Below are positions 40,101 through 61,182 of a stretch of 64,000 bases of DNA, one piece after another. Within the stretch, counting starts at the first letter, position 1; each line of letters starts with the position of its first letter. This DNA comes from Bugula neritina (Eukaryota; Bryozoa; Gymnolaemata; Cheilostomatida; Bugulidae), in the NCBI GenBank assembly GCA_964035545.1, contig OZ037765.1:32425004-32489003 (forward strand), read 5' to 3'. The translations under genes and the position numbers were made by a program. A model generated the notes under the pieces. It saw only the letters and a program-made list of their open reading frames with translations. It had not been told where the DNA came from and did not search any database.

Positions 40101-40976
40101 CATGCATCATATAATATAATAATTTTGCTTTTAATAAATATAAGAAAATGTCTCTTTTACTTGTAAACCAAGCATTCAAACCCTGCTATTATATAATTTA
40201 TATTGTATATCTATGATAGCTTTGTAATGATAAAACTATTAGTGCTAGATCACTAAAGGTATTTATCTCAAGACTTCAACTGTGGATATTTAGCTATTAT
40301 ACTGAGGCAGTACGTTGCAGTGCTATTCCCAACTCAATTCCACAACAGTTTTTGTGTGATTTACTGAACATGTGATACTAAGTATGTGTGAAAATAGCTA
40401 TTGCTGTGGTTTGTGTAAAATCTATACAGTGTATACTGCATGGTTGGTAATAAAATTGAAGTATTGTCATAAGTCAATATAATAGACATACTATTATCAT
40501 TTAGCATAATTTATAGTTAGATTAAATAAAAATTTAAGATAACATTAATGTAATATGTGATAAGTTAGGGATACTTTAATGTTAGTATTCAACCAATATG
40601 CAACTGTTTTACTATGTACTTGGTATGCATTTCAGTGCTTCTTCCCAATTAATGTGTTATTCTGTATTTTAGGGCTGGCCATCATTTATACCTCCTCCCC
40701 CACCTAGCATACCTGACATGTCTTCATGTGACAGCGACGAGGCTTTTCACACCATGCTTATTTCTTGGTATATGTCAGGATTCCACACTGGATACTATCA
40801 AGTGAGCCAACAATACATAAAAGATTGGTTGCAAGATAGAGGCAGTGTTAACACTGCTATAGGCTTGTTTATGAAATTATCAAAATTTTCTCTTTGCATT
40901 GGTATACCTGCTAAATTTCTAATATTAATAGCGTTTGGTTTTTCTTATAGGGTCTAAGAGATGGAAAGAAGTCTTG
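37163..40976 (+). CDS. SMN1: Survival motor neuron protein (SMN), 241 aa, 7 coding exons
   Basis: Coding exons: 37163-37258, 37883-37948, 38505-38594, 38946-39119, 39721-39864, 40673-40801, 40950-40976 (726 nt). SMN is the core of the Gemin complex that loads Sm proteins onto snRNAs in the cytoplasm and Cajal bodies. Exon 2 is the Gemin2-binding helix (DIWDDTALIKAYDKAIKQ). Exon 3 is a Lys-rich block (KKKKGKKKGKKK-like). Exon 4 is the Tudor domain (NECQAVYSEDGLIYDAV, VLYTDYGNEEEQLL), which keeps the Tyr-x-x-Tyr-x-Asn cage and the Glu mutated in human disease but has Tyr where human SMN has Trp102. Exon 6 has a single short PPPPPSIP tract and the YG box (MLISWYMSGFHTGYYQ) for oligomerisation. 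Human SMN is 294 aa; the shortfall is mainly in the proline-rich part. The end is a short GLRDGKKS. AATAAA is at 41087-41092. Confidence 0.95.
38196..38470. repeat. Minisatellite in SMN intron 2 (ctctttactaacacctact type)
   Basis: Two alternating units of about 10-11 and 16-17 bp (tactctttactaact / tactctttactaacacc) repeat some 18-20 times and end about 35 bp before the exon 3 acceptor. Confidence 0.9.
39443..39516 (+). repeat. tRNA-like sequence (degenerate tRNA or SINE head, family B) in SMN intron 4
   Basis: The 74 bp contain box A-like tggtgtaatggtttagcg and box B ggttcgaatcc, and an anticodon arm with a 6-nt loop, ttgcaa, which would show TGC or GCA. The D-arm matches eukaryotic tRNA-Gln/Glu. 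The acceptor stem and the T-stem pair badly (tgtgg against cccag), so a functional tRNA is unlikely. A related fragment lies at 10108-10180. Confidence 0.5.
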
Positions 40977-41235
40977 ACAAAAAGCATACCCTCATTTCTG
41001 GTAGGATTAGTACAATTCATGCATTTGTTTGGACAAAGCTCTTTGAAAATTTGTTATTTGTTTATTTTGTAAAATTAAAAGATGATAAATAAAGTACAAG
41101 TTTGTTTTTGTATAGCAAAATCTAACACACTTGTTGTCTGTTCAATTGGAAAATATATTTGCACAAGTAGCTGTTTTGAGAATAAGCAACTTATAGCATG
41201 ATAAGTAAATGCAATGTAGAGTTTTTATGTGGTCA

Positions 41236-42647
41236 TTACTTTCCACCACTGGCGCCACCAGAGCCTTGCTGTTCTTGTTTACGCTGCTCAGCAGCGGCTT
41301 GCTTCTTCCTCATTGCTTCAGCATCTCTGCAATTGGATTAAGTAATAATATTTCGAGGAGTACAGAAGCCTGGGTATCAGTGAAGGTGATAATGACTTGC
41401 AAGAATAGGTAAGTAACTTGATGTGTAATGACACCAAAAATAATTCCATAGTTACTACTTGTTCATTAATGAAAATGACCATAAAGCTAAATATGACATT
41501 CATTAGAAATAGAAGTGTTGCATCACCTTTCTCTTCTGTCCAAAAGCTTGCCCTCCGGTTGTTTTGTACCTCCATGCTGTTTTTTAAGATTCTTAGCTCT
41601 AGCCAATTCTCGTTGATTTCCGCCTAAAATTACATTGAGCTTTCAATAGCCTTATAACAGATTATGTTTGAATTAATCATGTGCTTAACAGCTGTTGAAA
41701 TAACCTAAACAGCCTTGCCATGCCAAAATAGTTTTATTTTTAAATTACTTTAATGTGACTCAGCTTGGAGTTGTGCTGATCGTAGTGCTGGTAAAGTGGT
41801 CATGATTTCTGGAATGGGAAGCTTGGAGCTTTCTGCTTACAGTCAGGAATTGAAATTATGTGAAAGTGAAATTCAAAATGTTATATATTATAATTATGGT
41901 AAACAATGCAGTAAATAACTCGAGGTATTAAATCTACCTTGAATACTAGCCTACTAAAATGCTTTAGTCAGAATAAGTATAGCTCATTGACTGTAAAAGT
42001 GTATTCGATTCGGTATAAGCAACTCTTAAGAGTTATATTTTAACTATTCTATTTCAACTATTGTGATAGCGAGTTTGCCAAATGCATATTCATATCCATA
42101 TTAATATTGATAGTTATTACATTCACCACAAACATCATGATTACAATGAAGTAAATTTAATTGTTCTTCCGAATAAAGAAAATTAAAATATATTTTTTAA
42201 GTTCATGAGTGAAATACTTCAAATTCTAGAAATTTCAATCCTAATATATTTATAGTTATACTTATACTTATAGGCCACTCCGAGTCTGTCTTTCACTCAT
42301 CGATGGGCGAATGAGACAGACCGAACAAAAATTTTAATTCACTTTCAATCATTCGATGAGTTATGATTTAAGAGATCCAGATTGACTTTGAGAATGAGTG
42401 TTGTAGTTTTTTTATTATACTAATACTTTCAATCACTCTAGTCGGATAGTTACACTTATATTCGTTGTCCGTAAAATTGCCACCACGATCACACTGATAG
42501 TAATAGTATGCTGGTGTGATACTAATTCTATTTCTAGTTCTTGTGAAACTAAAAATGATCATATTGATATTCATATCGATAATGATTTAGAGACTCCAAC
42601 TCCAAGGCTACTGGCAAGTAGTAGTACTTAGTAAACTTACGAGCCAT
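41236..42647 (-). CDS. SERF: Small EDRK-rich factor (SERF family), 64 aa, 3 coding exons
   Basis: Minus-strand coding exons: 42647-42641 (7 nt, ATG GCT C, then gtaagt), 41623-41527 (97 nt) and 41326-41236 (91 nt). Phases fit and the sum is 195 nt. The protein starts MARGNQRELARAKNLKKQ, the diagnostic N-terminus of SERF/4F5 proteins, and continues through EGKLLDRRERDAEAMRKKQ to a Gln/Gly-rich tail ending GGASGGK. SERF proteins are small, highly charged and disordered; they bind nucleic acid and promote amyloid aggregation in model systems. The length is normal for the family. The gene is tail-to-tail with SMN (259 bp between stop codons). A minus-strand AATAAA (plus 41061-41066) lies beyond the SMN poly(A) signal, so the two 3' ends may overlap. 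The exons are individually too short to stand out as open frames. Confidence 0.85.
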
Positions 42648-45167
42648 GTCTCAACTAACACCCGTCACTCACTAGTCACAACTTGAAGATATCTACTTTC
42701 GAGATCAAATGTTAAAAAAATTTCAATTCAAATGTTTGGTGTGTATTTTCACGTTTAAAGCTGGAGAAGTGAGTTACATTTAATAATTAACCTCAGTATC
42801 TGGCCTACAGGAAATTTTTCTAGTATCGTTCTTGTAAAATTTCGTTTCTGATTGGTCGCTCATCTTTTCGTAAACTGTGCAATGCTCCATCGAAAGAAAG
42901 GAGACAACTCTTGTAAAACTTGGGTTTCCATATAACACTATTACGTAATATTCTTCGGAAACGAAGCTTAATATGGATAATGTTTCACCAAAATATGATA
43001 GGCCTATTATTTGAACAATTTATAAGTTAATATTATACTTTCATTACCTAATTTTTAGTTGTTCTTGACAGCTCATTAGTTGAGTTCAACTGAAACTGAA
43101 AATTATATTATAAATTGTTTATTTTTAGCATGTATTATACTTGATATTCACTCGATGGCAACATAACTGCTTGTTTTTTAGTAACATCTGCATTATGTGA
43201 TCACTGTACAGCAGATTGCACCATGTTCTTATTTTCAATTGTTTACGTTATCTAATTTGTCCCAGAGAGGGCTATAGTTTTTTATTAACCTAACTTTTTT
43301 TCGAAGAAGTTAGATTGAGCTTGGTTAACCTGCCACTTATTTATGCGTATGATTTGCTATCAGTGAACAATATACTAGCTGATGCGTCGTTGTATTATAT
43401 TGCCTTATCTTCTATAGATAACCAGATTCACATGTGAAAGTCTTATCACAGGTGACAAAGGATAGATAGTGTTGCATTAGAGGTCAATGTGATGTGTATG
43501 TAATATGCAGTATGTACTGGCTAGAAGTCATTGTTTATCTTGCTATACACACAGTTAATATAGCAGTTGCCGTATAATAGCTACAGTGTACAGTATCACT
43601 GGTCACCTCCCACTTCTGCTTGTGAAAGTTGAATTCAGAGAGGCGAGAAGCTGTCTGGTGAGTAATGCTGACTCGGCAGCACTACATGCTGTGAGGTCAA
43701 CTCTAACATAAACTTCAGTTAAAGGAATTTACTTCAAGAAAGTGTTTTGAATTTAATTTACTGAATTTCTTGACACTGTTTAAATATCTTTGAGCATCGT
43801 TGAGTAGTAATGTCAAGTTTCTGACTGAAACATTCTGGCATTATTGACTGTGTCATGTTTAACTATATGACACTGTGTTATGCATTCAGTTGTTTTATTT
43901 ATACTGTTGATCAGTTTTTAGGCAAGATTAAGCTAATGAAACCCAAAATCAAGCATAAAAATAGTAGTAGATATAGTTTAGAAAGTATAGAAGGTAACTA
44001 GAATGTACCGTGCTCAAAATATTATAGTATTGAATGGGTATAAAAAATTTGTTAGTCCTTCATCAGATTGTCATAGATGTTTAAATTATTTGCTGCAATT
44101 TTACCTGCGACTGCTGATTTTTAGACCATATAGTTAGTGCTGCACTAGATATAGTAGTATCGATACATATAGTTCTGTTGCAATAGTTGCCAATAACTGG
44201 TTGCGAGATTTAAGTTTAAAAACCATCGCAATCGTTACACATATGTTTGGTTCATTTTCTTATTAATTCATGCGCTATTAAATAAAAGCTGGTCCAACAG
44301 ATTTCATTATTTCGGCGCTGCTATGTTTGATGCATAGGGTATGTCACAGTCATATGTCATTTACATTTTTGGTTTAATATAACAGATTACTTTATATTAT
44401 GTAGTTTAAAGTTATAAACTAAATATTTAAACAAAACTTAATCAATTATCATGCTTAATCTCTTGTAACAGCTGATTAGGCAACACATAGATATGATATA
44501 TAATATAATATATTAAGTAATCAAAAATTTGAGAGAAATATTTTAAAAATTACTTGGCGTTCATATTTAGTTTGAATATTGGCTACTAGTTATTGTTACA
44601 ATTTATTTATGTAGAATATAATATTGTTTATTATAACTTATTTGTAACAATGAAAATATATTCACAGTTATAGCAGTGGATGTATGCAGACCAAATAAGC
44701 TAAATCAATGTCTTCTATGGCTATACAGTTCAAACTATTAGCTAGAAATTCTCTTGCTTTTGGGAGTTGTCTTTATAATTTACTTACAATGCATTGATAT
44801 TAAAAATTGAGAAGAAAAGTCCAAATTTCTGGTTTGCAGCATCTTTACTGGAAAGTTGGTAGTATGAACAACTAGGCAAAGCACAATGGGCTAAGCTGGT
44901 GGCTGAAACCCTAATAAGTTCATTGATAATGTCGGGAAGAGTCCCCCTTCCCTTTTCCTGTGCAAGATTTGATACACCCAAGCTATGTTTTCAGCATAAG
45001 AGACGTAGTTTAAAAATACCCTATAAATTCATAGAGTCTACGAATATTTTTATAATGCTGTCCCCCATATTTTGGTACATTACTTAAAATTACTGTGTGT
45101 GTTAATTCTGTTAGATTTTCAGGAGTAGTGGGTGTTATTTTGTTTTATGATGTTATAGTTTGTCAAG
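42648..45167. promoter_or_regulatory. Divergent upstream region of SERF (-) and the LolA-like gene (+)
   Basis: No coding exon is visible. Sequence 43600-43659, ending cgagaagctgtctg before a GTGAGT donor, together with an acceptor at 45121-45122 (gattttcag) 45 bp before the ATG at 45168, would make a non-coding first exon and a 1.5 kb 5' UTR intron for the LolA-like gene. This is a guess from splice-site strength. No TATA box stands out. Confidence 0.3.
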
Positions 45168-54907
<9,740 letters not shown>

Positions 54908-56097
54908 CTAACACTAAAGATCCAAGGCTATAAACTGAATGAAGAAAAGATTAATTATTAGCCTTAGAGACACGCATACTGAATAATACTAACTCTGTAT
55001 ATTTTCTATGTTATTTTGAAAACTCACGTGGCACATATTCTATTCACTTAGATCAAACTTCCTCTTTTGGGGAGAATAGTTATTTTCAATGCTATAATTG
55101 AAATGCAAACAGCCAAAGTTTATCTTTATTTATGATTCGTTACCATTTATTTAACTTTTGACTATTGTTCATCTACTCTAACATTGCAACTATTTCTACA
55201 GGGAAATCACATTAATTACTTATACTCAGTGAATTGTTTTGAAGCCCCCTGACATAAAAGGGTTATTGTTCATAAAAGAATATTTTATCAAAAGCTCGAG
55301 CTGTATGAATAAAAGTTAAACATCTGTTAGAGCAGACAAATTGCAGGATTTATTAACTGTTCACCAATACACTGTCGCACTTAATTAGCCAACTCAATCT
55401 TTTGCTAATTGTTTACAGTTATGCAAGAAGAATTGATTTGTTTAGTGAGAGTCTATTCAAGTGAATTGATACGTGAATACAATTCCTTACTTCAAAACAA
55501 AAGAGTGTTACAATAGCAAAAGCAATGCTCACTGTACATCAGTTGTGACTTCAGCATCAGACTAGGAGAGTGATTGATTTTTAGTGAAGAAAGTGTCGAA
55601 AGTTTGATTTAGTTGTTTTAATTGAAACCTGCTCTTCCATAAGCAGTTGTAAAGCCTACAAGTTTTATAACTTGCTGAAAAGCTTTTAAGGTGAGTGAGA
55701 AGTAAAAACACCTGATGTATATGTATTAATATTCTGTTTGTGTGGTATAATAATTATCTGTATTATAGTATTATTCATATGTGTTATGGTATTGTTTATC
55801 TGTAATATAAAATTATTTACATTTATTATGGTACTGATCACCTAGATTATGAAGTCATATATAACTAATGGTACTATTTAGCTGAGTAAATAAACTAGTA
55901 GTAGAATACATATTGTTTGAGGATATAACAACATTTGCGATGTACTGTAGCTTATCTAAATATAAATTATATTATCAAATTATTTTACTGGTTTGTTGTC
56001 TATAGATCAGCTTGCATGCCTAATATTTATTGCACTATATATAGGATATATTAAAATATTTTACCATGAAGTTGACTTAAAACATGTTAGGGAGCAG

Positions 56098-56284
56098 ACA
56101 TGGTCTAGGCCCTAGGGGATAGAGCATTTGCCTAGTAAACACAGAGTCATGGGTTTGAACCCCATCCAGTCATAATTGCTCCTGTGCCACATATGAATAA
56201 GTCCTTAGCCCATACAATAAACCCCTTCCATCAGGGGTTTTCTCACAGGGATGTTAACAATAAACTAGCGTGAGTTTTTATTCA
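56098..56284 (+). repeat. tRNA-derived SINE, family A, plus orientation
   Basis: It starts with the tRNA-like head (catggtctaggccctagggg, gggtttgaacccc) and runs through the body in the opposite orientation to the other copies, ending in 'aactagcgtgagtttttatt'. The more degraded related copy next to it faces the other way. Confidence 0.8.
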
Positions 56285-56302
56285 TTTATAACATGTTAAG
56301 GT

Positions 56303-56496
56303 TTGTTCAAAGTCTCCATTCCTGTGAGAATATCCGAGAGTAACATTTCTTTAAATTGATCCAAGAACTGTGTTTAATGTGGCACAGGATTTGATGTTTT
56401 TCTTGATATCATCTGTAGTCCTGCCACCTGGTCCAGACACATGGCCTAGCACTATACTAAACCATTGCTCTAACCACTAAAGACTATGCCTGTTCC
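56303..56496 (-). repeat. Degraded SINE related to family A
   Basis: It has the same order of landmarks on the minus strand (tRNA-like aacaggcatagtctttagtgg, then a ctgtgccac-type body and a tcctgtgag-type tail) but many differences. With the SINE just before it, it forms an inverted pair. Confidence 0.5.
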
Positions 56497-56595
56497 ATAT
56501 ACCATACTCATTATATTTAACATTAATGTTTTAGGCTCTTGGATGTGGGAAAACGTATTTGAAGTCTTCATATTTAAACATCATAGCAAGAAACC

Positions 56596-56937
56596 ATGTC
56601 TGACGAGACAGCTGCAACCGCAACGGAGGGTCAGCAACCAGTAGACAGGAAGTTGACAATAGCGCTGGTAGTGGTGGCACTGGTTGTGTTCATCATATTA
56701 GTTTCCATAGCGATTGTTATTTTTGTTATTAAGAGAAAACGTAGACGGATTAGAAAGAAGGAGCAGAAGGTTATTGAAGCGCTAGGAGCTGAGATACCGA
56801 GCAGTGTACCTGATATGAAGAGGTCAAAGGATTGGGATAGGGATATAGCATCAGTGGAAAATGCTGATAGTCAGCAGAAGGAAAGGCAGCAGCAATCATA
56901 TGTTAGCACTGACAGCATTGAATTCGAAATTGACTGA
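56596..56937 (+). CDS. Small single-pass membrane protein, 113 aa
   Basis: A single coding exon with a good start context (gcaagaaaccATG). Residues 1-19 are a short Thr/Ala/Gln-rich N-terminus without a signal peptide. Residues about 22-46 are one long hydrophobic segment (IALVVVALVVFIILVSIAIV...). A strongly basic stretch follows (KRKRRRIRKKEQK), then an acidic/Gln-rich tail ending YVSTDSIEFEID. The basic flank on the C-terminal side predicts a cytoplasmic C-terminus (type III topology). Poly(A) signals are at 57470-57475 and 57719-57724. I do not recognise a family. An isolated frame this long with a clear membrane-plus-basic pattern in AT-rich DNA is unlikely to be chance. Confidence 0.65.
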   Translation: MSDETAATATEGQQPVDRKLTIALVVVALVVFIILVSIAIVIFVIKRKRRRIRKKEQKVIEALGAEIPSSVPDMKRSKDWDRDIASVENADSQQKERQQQSYVSTDSIEFEID

Positions 56938-58539
56938 CAAGTCAGCCATAAACACAAAGATCTATAAATAGCAAAAATTTCAGCAGAAGATCTTACCGTT
57001 AGAAGAAAGTATAAATAGAAGAAGTTTAATTAGTAACAGTCATATTTTTTTAAAATTTAGATGTGCACAAATTTACACAAAATTCAGTATTAATAATCTA
57101 TTCATTGATCATGAGTCTTACACGTATGATTAAACATTATCTGACATTTTAAACACTAAAATTATTTTACAGAACAGCTGCAGAATTAGGCATCTTCAAT
57201 TAATTTACCTGATCTATGCTTGCAATCAACTTTCTAACTTTGAAATGAACTCCAAATCAAATTATGAGTGACATTTGTAATACTAAAATATTTTTGCATA
57301 ATATAATCATGAGGTCAATATATGGAACACATATTACAATGAAATACACCACCTATACATCTACACTTTGTATTTTAGATAAAAATGTTATTTGCTCATA
57401 TTTCCTAGTCAATCATATAAATAATCACAATATATCCCCTCCCTAAATATTTAGTTATTTGTAATGTTAAATAAACCATATGCTTTATGTTAAAATAAAA
57501 AGATTAGTAATTTTCATCAATTATAATTTATACAGTTTCAGTTGTGTGTGTATTACCAGCAATACCTTATAATTTATTTTCACACCTTTTACAACCCTTG
57601 GCTTGTGCAAGTGACGTAAGGTAATGTGATAATAATATTATATTTATGCTATAATAAAAATATTGTTTGGCTGAATGTTTGACATCATGGTCACTTTGTA
57701 ATGTGTTGATTGTGCTTTAATAAAGTTAATTGAATGCATAATTGTGCCCGGAAATCAATTCCATCTTAGCATGTATATAATCAGATGTAACTGATTTCGT
57801 ATTTTAATTTCAATAATTATTAGCATATTCTATATAAGGAAACATGCTTCAGTAAAGTGCACCAAACACTTTAGGCTATATTAGAAATTGAAAGAAGAGA
57901 AAGAAAGCTATACATAGCTATTATAACGCTTTGAGATTAATTTGTGTTAGTTTGCAGTTTGTTTAACTTGCCTTGGTGTGTAGTAAGGCCCTCTGGCTAT
58001 GCTACTTTGTTAATGCCATTCTGAAGTTTGTGCAGGCATTATATAACCAAATTTAAGTCAGTAAATTGCAACATATAAGTAACAATAAAGGTTTCCTCGC
58101 CCGAGTATCATAAAATATAAAAAGTAATTATATGAGTATATATCTACGCTACTAAAGAAAGCAAAAGGTGCAATTGCATTATCATTTATGTTTATGCTTT
58201 GTTGTTGTTTATTTATTACAAATTTTCATAGATCATGTGCTCTGTAGCTCTCGACTTATACTTTGAAGTTATCTTTGTATAGTAAACTTTAAAGCCCTTT
58301 ATTAATAATCGTGTGGTAATCAACAAACTTACGAAACAAGGTTTTTGTGTGATCAGTTGAAGATGTAGCTTGTCCAGTCATCATATTTGTTACAACTTCC
58401 TACTCATTTCTGATTTCTCACATTGTGATTGTGATTCTCATACTCGTTCTGTTGAATTTCTGACTTGGTATTTAGAGAATTGTTATAGGGTTTAATAATA
58501 ATTTGCCTGGTTCAGTAAATTTGCTTGCTTGCTATAGCC

Positions 58540-61182
58540 ATGACCAAAATTAAAAAACGAAGACGTGCAAAAAAGTATAACTACAAAACTGACCGACGAA
58601 AGCAAAATATGAAGGCTAAAAAGCTGCCAACTATTGAAGAGTATGTTTAATGTTTTGTTTTAGCAGTAGTTAGATTCTATTTATAAGTGAATATTTTCGT
58701 TTAACTTTATGCCATTGAACTTGAAGCAACGATCACTTGTCGATTCTCATTGACATTCTGACTGTGATACTGATAGTCATCAGCCATGTAGTAATCTGTA
58801 ATGCTTAAGCCTAAGCGGCTAAGCCCTAAGGCTAATGGCAATGCCCGTTACTGTTAATCGTTGCTAATAGTAATGGTCATACTCAAAGTGATGGCAATAG
58901 TGATACTGATACTCGTAGTGATAGTGATGCTGATAGATAGTCATACTTATTTAGTCATTGTCATAGTGATTCTGGAAGATAACTCAAATTGAAATTGACT
59001 AAAAGTAACTACTAGTAGTAGTACTTTGCTTAACATTTTAACTTAACTGGAATTTAGTAAGATTAAAAAATCAAATTAATAATAACATAGTCATAATGAT
59101 AGTGATAAGACTTTTACTTTGGTTTACACTTACCGACAAGATCATCATTATTATCAATATGAATATGAAAATAAATAAGTATAACTTGAAGGTGGAAGCT
59201 CCTTAATACAAATCTTATGCCATTTCTTACTAAATTATTTATTAGATTTATTATCAGTAAAAACATCGTTTAAATTGTTGTAACTTCCCTGCTAAACTCA
59301 AAGATAAAGTATTTTTAAGACTGTCACGATTACAATTTGAATGTTATGTTCAGTTACTATTTATATTGCGGTATTACTATTAATATTGTTATTAATATTG
59401 AATCAGCATGAATTATTTTAAATATTTCACTCAAAGGTAATAACTTAAATAGTTGTTGTTTTAATAATAAATTATAGGAATCGTAATAGCGATTCTGACT
59501 AACCACTGTTTTGTTAACAACTTGGCCAAATTAAATTAACTGGCAAGTCAAAAGTTTTGGCAGTCAAGTTGTGGCTAAATCAATATAATTCATGATCCTG
59601 AAGATGAGCTGTTATACAAGTTACTTGTAGTTATTGTAGTTATCATAAGAAAATTTGAAAGTTTGGCGGATTCTCACTTCGAAGAGTATTGAAAATGTGT
59701 TTATATTCTACAATTTGAGAGAAATAAGCTGCCCTGAAGTATATCATTTAATCTTAATGCATTTAAATAGCACCTTTGCCCTCCTATAACATATAATTTA
59801 TTTGTATGATGCGCATATGCAACCTTTTGTTACAGAAAGTCTATAAAAACGGAATGGAACCAAACAAAGAGTCTCCGTTACAATATGGAGTCTATGGGAT
59901 TGAGCTTCGACCCTAATAACTCTGTGTCTAATGGTCAATTCAATGTAGGTGATCGCTAATATTGTCTCTAATGTTGGTCTAGATCTGTAGAGAAACTGTT
60001 TTAGTTTTGTTTCAAAATTAATTTGTTTTTTTTTTAGAAAGCTAGTGCTAAGTCCAGTCATCAAGTTCCCCTTGAAAATAAGGAAGCAGTACGGAAAAGT
60101 ATGTAAAAGTCTTCTTTTTAAATTCTCTTTCACGCTATTCTCTTTTTATCTGTCAGCCTAATGTGGCTCAGCTGAAAAACGACGAAATTTTGTAAAAAGT
60201 GATGTAAGTAGTTATTGATACATATGCTAAGCAGTGACATGCAGTTGAAAATAAAGCAGACTAAATGTAACTGTAGAGTTGGAGGAGAAAGCTGCTCTAC
60301 CAGAGGCGTTCAACTTGAGACTATCTGAGCCCGAGACACAGTATGCTATTTATATGTTCGAGAAGTATGGAGAGGACTACAAGGTACTACTAGCTCTACG
60401 TGATGAGTCTTACACTGGCTTTTATTATTTTATTATTCCGAGACCCGAATTTCCGTTTGAAGTCGTAATTTAGCCTCTATGTGTTGTTTCTGGCAATTGG
60501 GAATTGCTACAAAATCTCTAAATCAAAAGTAAATCTAGCGTTTACAAGCATACAAATAACTTTAATGAATTATTTAGAGCTCCAACTTCCTCCTAGTGTT
60601 AAGTTGCGTACATTCCTCTAATTCTATACTGCATATTATATTGTATTGATGTGTAATGAGCTGAAGAACTTTGTGAGATGATAGCTTGGTAAATGAAATG
60701 TTTGTTTGATTTCATAAGAGTTGGAGAACCCATGCTTTCCTTCTAGCAAAGGTTTTATAGGCTATTTCAGTAATTGGCTGTACATTTCTAGACCTACCAT
60801 CTTCATCCCTTTATAGGAATCATCACCTATCACACTTGTTTGCTTTTTAAAACAATTGTGTACGGCATTCATATGAGATTAGAGTTTATTTGTTGAAATT
60901 AAATATTATTATTTCAAGCAGATTCATGCGGTAGTTTTCTTTCCTTTAGGTAACTTGTTGGTTTTCACTTAGTAATGTGTATGCTTTTTCAGTATTGTTT
61001 ATTTCAAGTTTCATAGCTGTATAAATATAAACTCGCAGGCGATGGCTAGGGATAAGCGAAACTATTACCAAGATACTCCCAAACAGATCCAAAAGAAGAT
61101 ACAGAAGTTCCAGAAGATTCCGGATTTATATGAAGCGTATAAAGTAATGAAAGAACAGGAAGTTCAATCTGGTAACCGGTAG
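58540..61182 (+). CDS. NOP16: Nucleolar protein 16 (NOP16), 173 aa, 5 coding exons
   Basis: Coding exons: 58540-58640, 59836-59944, 60038-60098, 60277-60383, 61039-61182 (522 nt, phases fit). NOP16 is a nucleolar factor for 60S ribosomal subunit assembly. The basic N-terminus (MTKIKKRRRAKKYNYKTDRR) matches the nucleolar-targeting start of the family. Exon 2 carries EWNQTKSLRYNMESMGLSFD, corresponding to the conserved W-x-x-x-KS-x-x-x-N-x-x-x-MGL motif. Exon 4 ends in the conserved MFEKYGEDYK, and exon 5 begins AMARDKRNYYQDTPKQI, the most diagnostic block of the family. Length is close to the human protein (178 aa). AATAAA is at 61233-61238. Confidence 0.95.
58730..59200. repeat. Low-complexity sequence in NOP16 intron 1 (gtgatactgatag type)
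   Basis: Irregular repeats of gtgata/gatagt/gtcatact words lie in the intron. The same kind of sequence is found at 35900-36260 and near 42250-42600. There is no fixed period. Confidence 0.5.

Larger units (their letters stand above)
54908..56595. other. LolA-like gene 3' UTR and upstream region of the small membrane protein gene
   Basis: The 3' UTR probably ends after AATAAA at 55308. A donor-like aag/gtgagt at about 55691 and an acceptor at about 56534 (gttttag) would give the next gene a non-coding first exon. The SINE copies listed separately lie within this possible intron. Confidence 0.35.
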
